Shown here in pieces: positions 14,508 through 17,927 of a DNA stretch of 17,927 bases; the stretch's first letter is position 1, and every line of letters starts with the position of its first letter. The notes beneath the pieces were generated by a model. It made no database searches, was not told the origin of the DNA, and was given only the letters and a program-made list of their open reading frames with translations. Source of the DNA: CAYRGE01 sp964423985 (GTDB lineage Bacteria > Patescibacteriota > Minisyncoccia > Phycocordibacterales > CAYRGE01); NCBI GenBank assembly GCA_964423985.1, contig CAYRGE010000009.1, positions 1-17,927 on the forward strand, given 5' to 3'. Made by a program: the position numbers and the translations under genes.

Positions 14508-15063
14508 CATTAATAATTTTGTCCACGAAGCCCAAATCAAGGGCTTCTTTTGCCGTCAAGGTAGCGTTGTTTTCGCACAAGACACCAACTTGTCTTGCGC
14601 TCAAAACACTACGCCTTGCGAGAATTTCATACATCTTGTCTCGCAAGACACCTACTCCATATTCTGCTTCATCCATACAATCAAGTATGGCCTCCCTATT
14701 AAATGTGCCATTTGGGAGAGTTGACCATTTTGGCATACTGCCCGAAATAGGGTGAAAGCAAAGCTCTGAACTCTCATAAGCACCCCTTGTTTCACACCCC
14801 TGCAAAACAAGAATTGCAATAGAGCCACATTCGCTTTTTACGACTCCCTGCGTTATTACGCCACCCTCTCTTGCCTTAGCAAGAGATTCATGTATACAAA
14901 AACCTGCCAATGCGTCACCTCCCTTGCTGTTGATGTAGATTCTTAATAAACTACCGACCATCATCGATTCCGCCACCTTATCAAACTCTTCGGCAACGGT
15001 TTTTGTTATTTTTCTAAATCTTGCAAATACAGGCGTGTTTTTTCCCAGCCTTAAAGAACTCAT
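14503..15063 (-). CDS. ClpP-like serine protease (S14 family), divergent
   Basis: The 186-residue protein has the ClpP/crotonase-like fold: IYINSKGGDALAGFCIHESL (42-61, like INSPGG), VVKSECGSIAILVLQGC (74-90, S81 as nucleophile), LCFHPISG (101-108, H104) and ENNATLTAKEALDLGFVDKI (164-183). In housekeeping ClpP the last motif is RDxFLSAxEAxEYGLVD with catalytic Asp; here the position is Asn166, so a Ser-His-Asn set is predicted, as in some ClpP1 paralogues. The spacing from H104 to N166 is longer than in E. coli ClpP. An AAGGAG Shine-Dalgarno site lies 8 nt before the ATG, rare in this window, and GC reaches about 45-50 percent against about 32-43 in neighbouring lines I counted. No Clp ATPase is nearby. 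It may be a paralogue or an acquired gene. Confidence 0.75.
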   Translation of the reverse strand: MSSLRLGKNTPVFARFRKITKTVAEEFDKVAESMMVGSLLRIYINSKGGDALAGFCIHESLAKAREGGVITQGVVKSECGSIAILVLQGCETRGAYESSELCFHPISGSMPKWSTLPNGTFNREAILDCMDEAEYGVGVLRDKMYEILARRSVLSARQVGVLCENNATLTAKEALDLGFVDKIINV

Positions 15064-15091
15064 AGCTCTCTCTCCTTTTTTTTGAATTTAT

Positions 15092-15118
15092 TTTAAATAC
15101 CCTGTGAAAAACCTCAAG
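15092..15118 (-). promoter_or_regulatory. Candidate promoter of the ClpP-like gene
   Basis: On the minus strand TTGAGG and TAAAAT are separated by 16 nt. The leader before the ATG at 15063 would be about 20 nt and contains the AAGGAG ribosome binding site. Confidence 0.4.
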
Positions 15119-15190
15119 ATACTTGCATATATTGAGCTACTTTGCTATTATATATATAGCAATTATCTTGAGATTTGTCAAGGTGTATTG
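15096..15190. promoter_or_regulatory. Divergent control region with nested inverted repeats
   Basis: TATCTTGAG occurs on the plus strand at 15164-15172 and on the minus strand at 15121-15113, and the similarity continues outward so that about 21 of 26 bases match between the two arms. Between them lies a second dyad, TTGCTAT (15142-15148) and ATAGCAA (15156-15162). Each arm places a TTGAG element at the -35 position facing its own gene. The layout looks like a shared operator and promoter pair. Confidence 0.45.
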
Positions 15191-15219
15191 TTTTACTAGT
15201 CCTTTTAAAAATAAATAAT

Positions 15220-15453
15220 ATGGAAAAAATACCAAATTCATTAGACAATACTCCTTCTGATTCAGAAGGAGACAAAAAAACAGAAACAAATGAAGATATT
15301 GCAAACGAGCTTCCAAGAGAAGAGGCTCTAAAAAAACCAAAGATTGAGTATACTGGCGATCAAGATCTTTATTCAGACCCAAAAACTGGTGAAATAGTGA
15401 GTAGAGAAACACTTCTTGAAAGAATGAAATATCGACGAGACGAGCAAGCATAG
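15220..15453 (+). CDS. Small acidic hypothetical protein
   Basis: This 77-residue protein is not recognised. Residues 1-35 are acidic, rich in Asp, Glu, Asn, Ser and Thr and probably disordered. The second half, KKPKIEYTGDQDLYSDPKTGEIVSRETLLERMKYRRDEQA, looks like a short ordered module with a beta-turn (DPKTGE) and a basic helix. No membrane segment or cysteine is present. The frame extends 15 codons upstream to 15175, but that part is hydrophobic, lies in the promoter region and does not fit the composition, so 15220 is chosen. No Shine-Dalgarno sequence. It is divergent from the ClpP-like gene and shares its control region, so a functional link (for example substrate or adaptor) is conceivable but unproven. 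Confidence 0.55.
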   Translation: MEKIPNSLDNTPSDSEGDKKTETNEDIANELPREEALKKPKIEYTGDQDLYSDPKTGEIVSRETLLERMKYRRDEQA

Positions 15454-15595
15454 GGGTTTTTACACGCAAGAACACCATATCTGCTTCATTGTAGATATTT
15501 ATTAGCTTTGATGTTATTAACTGTATTTTACTCAAAAACACTGGGGATTCTATTTGTATTACAGTAGAATCTTTGTGATTGTAGGTTTCTAAGCA

Positions 15596-15634
15596 CTGGA
15601 TTGCTTCGTCGCTATCGCTCCTCGCAAAGACGAG
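15596..15634 (-). repeat. TTGCGAG/GAAGCAATC dispersed repeat, inverted copy
   Basis: Read on the minus strand this is CTCGTCTTTGCGAGGAGCGA followed by TAGCGACGAAGCAATCCAG. It is the reverse orientation of the unit at 15691, and the two can pair into a long imperfect hairpin. The pattern TCATTGCGAGGAGC...GAAGCAATC is a widespread type of intergenic repeat in bacteria, as I recall. Confidence 0.65.
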
Positions 15635-15690
15635 GGGGTGGATTTTAATTTGTTATTACGAGCTCTTTTTGTCAAAGCAAGCACTTGTCC

Positions 15691-15748
15691 GTCATTGCGA
15701 GCTCTATCTGTCATTGCGAGGTATGAAGCAATCTAGAGTTATTGTTTC
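15691..15748 (+). repeat. TCATTGCGAG/GAAGCAATC dispersed repeat, copy A
   Basis: The first 30 bases are identical to 17849-17878, and about 54 of 58 bases match over the full unit. Each unit has an internal direct repeat GTCATTGCGAG (15691-15701 and 15710-15720), 19 bp apart. Confidence 0.8.
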
Positions 15749-15776
15749 AATATTAAAGCTTCACAAACAACAACCC

Positions 15777-15830
15777 AAAATACTAAAATCCTCACTTATT
15801 TTTTAATTTAAGTGATGATTTTAGTATTTT
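15777..15830. terminator. Long bidirectional terminator after pgk
   Basis: 15777-15798 pairs with 15809-15830, a 22-bp stem with one mismatch and a 10-nt loop, just downstream of the pgk stop. T-runs lie at the ends of the stem on both strands. Confidence 0.65.
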
Positions 15831-15840
15831 TACACTGCAA

Positions 15841-16977
15841 TTATTGTCTATTTGAATTTTTAACAGCTTCAAAACCACATAAACACCCTTCTGACAAAAA
15901 AGCGAGCATTGCCCCGCCACCTGTTGAAATAAAGGTAAATTTATCCGCAATCCCCATTTTTGATACAAGGGCAACGGTGTCGCCTCCTCCAAGAATTACT
16001 GTTTCTCCATCTTTTGCAAGAGTTAATAAAAGCCTTTTGGTTGCTTCATCAAACCCTTTTTCATAATTTCCCAGTGGTCCATTCCACAATACCAGTCGCA
16101 TTTTACATATTAAAGCAGATATTTTTTCTGTTGTTTCTGGTCCAATATCCATAATTATATCCCCTGTTTTTATATCTTCTATTCTTCTTATTTCTGTTTT
16201 ATTTCCAGTCTCAACAACAACATCTGTTGGCAATATTAAATTATCTTTTTTAATTATTGTTTCTAGGTCTGTATCTACAGTATCAGCTCTTGATTTTCCA
16301 ACCTCAATTCCCTTGAATTTAAAAATTGTATTTGCAAGTGCCCCACCAACAAAAACACTATCGGCAACATCAAGAAACTTTTGCACAATTGGTAGCTTAG
16401 TCGCAAACTTAGCTCCGCCAACAATAAACAAGAATGGGTGCTTTGGCTTAAGTGCAAGTGATAAGTGTTTTATTTCTTCTTCAAACTGAAGCCCTATGTA
16501 AGATGGAATTCTTTTTGGTATTCCAACAATAGATGAATGTTTTCTGTGTGAGACAGCAAAAGCATCATTTACAAAAATATCCGCAAAAGATGCCAACAAG
16601 TTCCCAAAATCTTCACTGTTCTCTGTTTCACCGCTCCACTTCCGCAAGTTCTCAAGCATTACTATATCTCCATCATTCATTTGCTTGATTGTATTTAGTG
16701 CTTCTTTGTCGTATACATCAGAAATAAAACGAGTAGGTGTGTGTTTGTTTATATATTCAAATACAGGTAATAGCGTATCGCTTTTATCACGACCTATGTG
16801 TCCAGCAATTATAATGCGTGCACCTTTTTCTTTTAAAAAAAGAACGGTTGGTAATGCCTTATCTATGCGAAAAGAATCAATAATTTTATTATTTTCAATT
16901 GGAACATTTAATTCTAGTCGCAAAAACACTCGCTTACCTTTTATGTTTTCGATATTTTTTATCAAGTTTTCTTTCAT
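15841..16977 (-). CDS. pgk: Phosphoglycerate kinase
   Basis: PGK transfers the phosphate of 1,3-bisphosphoglycerate to ADP, the first ATP-yielding step of lower glycolysis. The 378-residue protein is slightly short for the family (390-415). Landmarks: RLELNVP at 20-26, AGHIGRDKS at 58-66, MLENLRKWSGE at 107-117, NDAFAVSHRKHSS at 137-149, GGAKFATKLP at 187-196, DIGPET at 277-282, NGPLGNYE at 299-306, GGGDTVAL at 330-337 and STGGGA at 351-356. The substrate-binding Asp of the usual RxDxNVP is Glu22 here, and HLGRP is HIGRD; both are conservative but unusual. It starts 3 nt after the tpiA stop, so the two genes are one operon and may be translationally coupled. Confidence 0.96.
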   Translation of the reverse strand: MKENLIKNIENIKGKRVFLRLELNVPIENNKIIDSFRIDKALPTVLFLKEKGARIIIAGHIGRDKSDTLLPVFEYINKHTPTRFISDVYDKEALNTIKQMNDGDIVMLENLRKWSGETENSEDFGNLLASFADIFVNDAFAVSHRKHSSIVGIPKRIPSYIGLQFEEEIKHLSLALKPKHPFLFIVGGAKFATKLPIVQKFLDVADSVFVGGALANTIFKFKGIEVGKSRADTVDTDLETIIKKDNLILPTDVVVETGNKTEIRRIEDIKTGDIIMDIGPETTEKISALICKMRLVLWNGPLGNYEKGFDEATKRLLLTLAKDGETVILGGGDTVALVSKMGIADKFTFISTGGGAMLAFLSEGCLCGFEAVKNSNRQ

Positions 16978-16980
16978 TTT

Positions 16981-17742
16981 TTAAATATCTTCTGCGATTG
17001 AGATTATTTTTTCAAACTTTTTAGGGTCTAAGCTTGCCCGCCCAACTAAAAGCCCTTGAATTTCCCCCTTTTCAAAAAACACTTGCGTATTTTTGTGATC
17101 TACTGAACCACCATATAAAATCGGCACACTCATAGCTGTTTTTTTATCAAACATATCAGCAATAACTTTTCTTATAAAAATTGAAACTTCTAGAACATCT
17201 TCTGGTTCTGCAGCCCCTCCTCCCTTTTTACCTATTGCCCAAATCGGTTCATAGGCAATTATTAATCGTGTAAACATTGGTCTATTTAAAAACTTGAGAG
17301 CTACTTGTATTTCTTCTCTTAAGAATTTTGTAAAATTACCAGATGAATCGCGTTCTAATTCACCTATACAAAGGACTGTGTTTAGCCCAGCACGCAACGA
17401 TGCAACAACTTTTTTTGCAATATCTTCACTTGTTTCACCCATTAATCTTCTTTCAGAATGCCCAACGATAACATATTTTACTTTAATGCTTTTTAGCATT
17501 TCAGCGGAAATCTCACCTGTAAATGGCCCTTCTTTCTCCCAAAATAGATTTTGAGCTCCCACCACACACCGACTGCCCGTGGCTTGGCTTGCAAGGTCTT
17601 TTATAAACAGAGATGGTGGGCAAATAACTGTTTGAATATTTTTTTTCTTACCAGCTGTTTTTTTTATAACACAAAAGAGTTTCTTTGCTTCAAGTGCTGA
17701 GTTTGGAAACATTTTCCAATTACCTATAATCAATTTTTTCAT
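16981..17742 (-). CDS. tpiA: Triosephosphate isomerase
   Basis: TIM interconverts dihydroxyacetone phosphate and glyceraldehyde 3-phosphate. The 253-residue protein has normal length and all catalytic residues: N8 and K10 in GNWKM, H95 in VGHSERR and E165 in AYEPIWAIG, plus the phosphate-binding YGGSV at 210-214 and GLLVGRASL near 230-238. Loop 6, the flexible lid that is usually WAIGTGKTATPE, reads WAIGKKGGGAAEPE (168-181), two residues longer and glycine-rich. It is the first gene of a tpiA-pgk operon. No Shine-Dalgarno site; its -10 box ends 6 nt before the ATG. Confidence 0.96.
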   Translation of the reverse strand: MKKLIIGNWKMFPNSALEAKKLFCVIKKTAGKKKNIQTVICPPSLFIKDLASQATGSRCVVGAQNLFWEKEGPFTGEISAEMLKSIKVKYVIVGHSERRLMGETSEDIAKKVVASLRAGLNTVLCIGELERDSSGNFTKFLREEIQVALKFLNRPMFTRLIIAYEPIWAIGKKGGGAAEPEDVLEVSIFIRKVIADMFDKKTAMSVPILYGGSVDHKNTQVFFEKGEIQGLLVGRASLDPKKFEKIISIAEDI

Positions 17743-17748
17743 AAATTA

Positions 17749-17757
17749 ATTATAGCA
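17749..17757 (-). promoter_or_regulatory. Extended -10 promoter of tpiA-pgk
   Basis: TGC plus a consensus TATAAT on the minus strand (17757-17749), without a clear -35. Only 6 nt separate it from the ATG at 17742, so transcription should begin at the start codon (leaderless mRNA). Confidence 0.55.
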
Positions 17758-17848
17758 TACACACTAAAAACATATTTGTTTTTTAATAAACAGCGTATTT
17801 GGGTTATTTTTACTACGAACATTTATCTATCATTACTAGCAGTTGTTT

Positions 17849-17906
17849 GTCATTGCGAGCTCTATCTGTCATTGCGAGGAACGAAGCAATCCAGAGTTAT
17901 CGTTTC
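17849..17906 (+). repeat. TCATTGCGAG/GAAGCAATC dispersed repeat, copy B
   Basis: Second direct copy of the unit at 15691-15748, with four mismatches in its last 28 bases. Together the direct copies flank the tpiA-pgk operon. Confidence 0.8.
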
Positions 17907-17927
17907 GTGTTTAAGGTTTCGTACTGG

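Larger units (their letters stand above)
15454..15776. other. Repeat-bearing spacer without genes
   Basis: No gene is seen in these 323 bases. It contains the inverted repeat GATTCTA/TAGAATC (15546-15552, 15565-15571) and copies of a TCATTGCGAG/GAAGCAATC repeat in both orientations. Confidence 0.6.

Noticed and set aside
15137..15541. 134-codon minus-strand frame opposite the small acidic protein
   Set aside because: It is Leu/Phe-rich in the way antisense frames of acidic Glu/Lys-rich genes are, overlaps the divergent promoter region, and has no family resemblance. The plus-strand protein has a far more natural composition.
15691..15720. Repeated GTCATTGCGAG as a possible CRISPR array
   Set aside because: There are only two 11-bp repeats 19 bp apart in each unit, the intervening bases are identical in both units, and no cas gene is present. 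It is a dispersed repeat.
15454..15776. tRNA or small RNA gene in the spacer
   Set aside because: No T-arm GGTTCGAATCC-like motif or acceptor pairing was found; the visible dyads are explained by dispersed repeats and the pgk terminator.

Overview
The window looks like part of a small, AT-rich genome from the Candidate Phyla Radiation (Patescibacteria), most likely the Parcubacteria side. The clues are: ribosomal protein S12 with an internal insertion before its conserved RGVC...TPKKPNSALRK core; a short Zn-ribbon type L28; ComEC split into a membrane protein and a separate metallo-beta-lactamase protein; mostly hypothetical envelope proteins; and few Shine-Dalgarno sites. No conserved gene is interrupted by UGA, so the code is standard, which argues against Gracilibacteria and Absconditabacteria. 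The phylum call is inferred from protein features and was not tested by a search. A run of 100 Ns (5788-5887) marks a scaffold gap, so this is a draft assembly.

Layout. 1-210 holds hairpins and a plus-strand terminator. 245-3444 (minus) is the str operon, rpsL-rpsG-fusA, without tuf. 3694-5783 (minus) codes a SIMPL-domain protein and an unknown membrane-anchored protein. After the gap come an S2P-like M50 membrane protease (minus) and, divergently, rpmB (plus). 7063-7917 (minus) is a ComEC-type metallo-beta-lactamase. 7942-8525 is a decayed island with an IS30 transposase fragment and a truncated XRE helix-turn-helix gene. 8526-9137 (plus) is a DedA/VTT protein, and 9162-10670 (minus) is the ComEC channel protein. 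10990-11926 (minus) holds a PD-(D/E)XK-like nuclease, apparently frameshifted, followed by an RNase H. 12011-13789 (minus) is recJ, divergent from a HIT protein (plus). A strong bidirectional terminator separates HIT from a ClpP-like protease (minus), which is divergent from a small acidic protein (plus). A repeat-rich spacer precedes the tpiA-pgk glycolytic operon (minus), and another repeat copy lies at the right edge.

Functional themes are translation (S12, S7, EF-G, L28), DNA uptake and nucleic-acid processing (ComEC in two parts, RecJ, RNase H, nuclease), envelope biology (SIMPL, unknown anchored protein, M50, DedA) and lower glycolysis (TIM, PGK). I saw no tRNA, rRNA or CRISPR array.

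The observations most worth following up are: a single-base frameshift that, if repaired, extends the nuclease to within 8 nt of rnhA; at least four genes whose extended -10 boxes sit so close to the start codon that leaderless or near-leaderless mRNAs are predicted; a long inverted repeat carrying the TTGAG elements of the divergent clpP-like/small-protein pair; and an odd ClpP-like protein with a Ser-His-Asn set, higher GC and one of the few good Shine-Dalgarno sites. No clearly new multi-gene system could be demonstrated.
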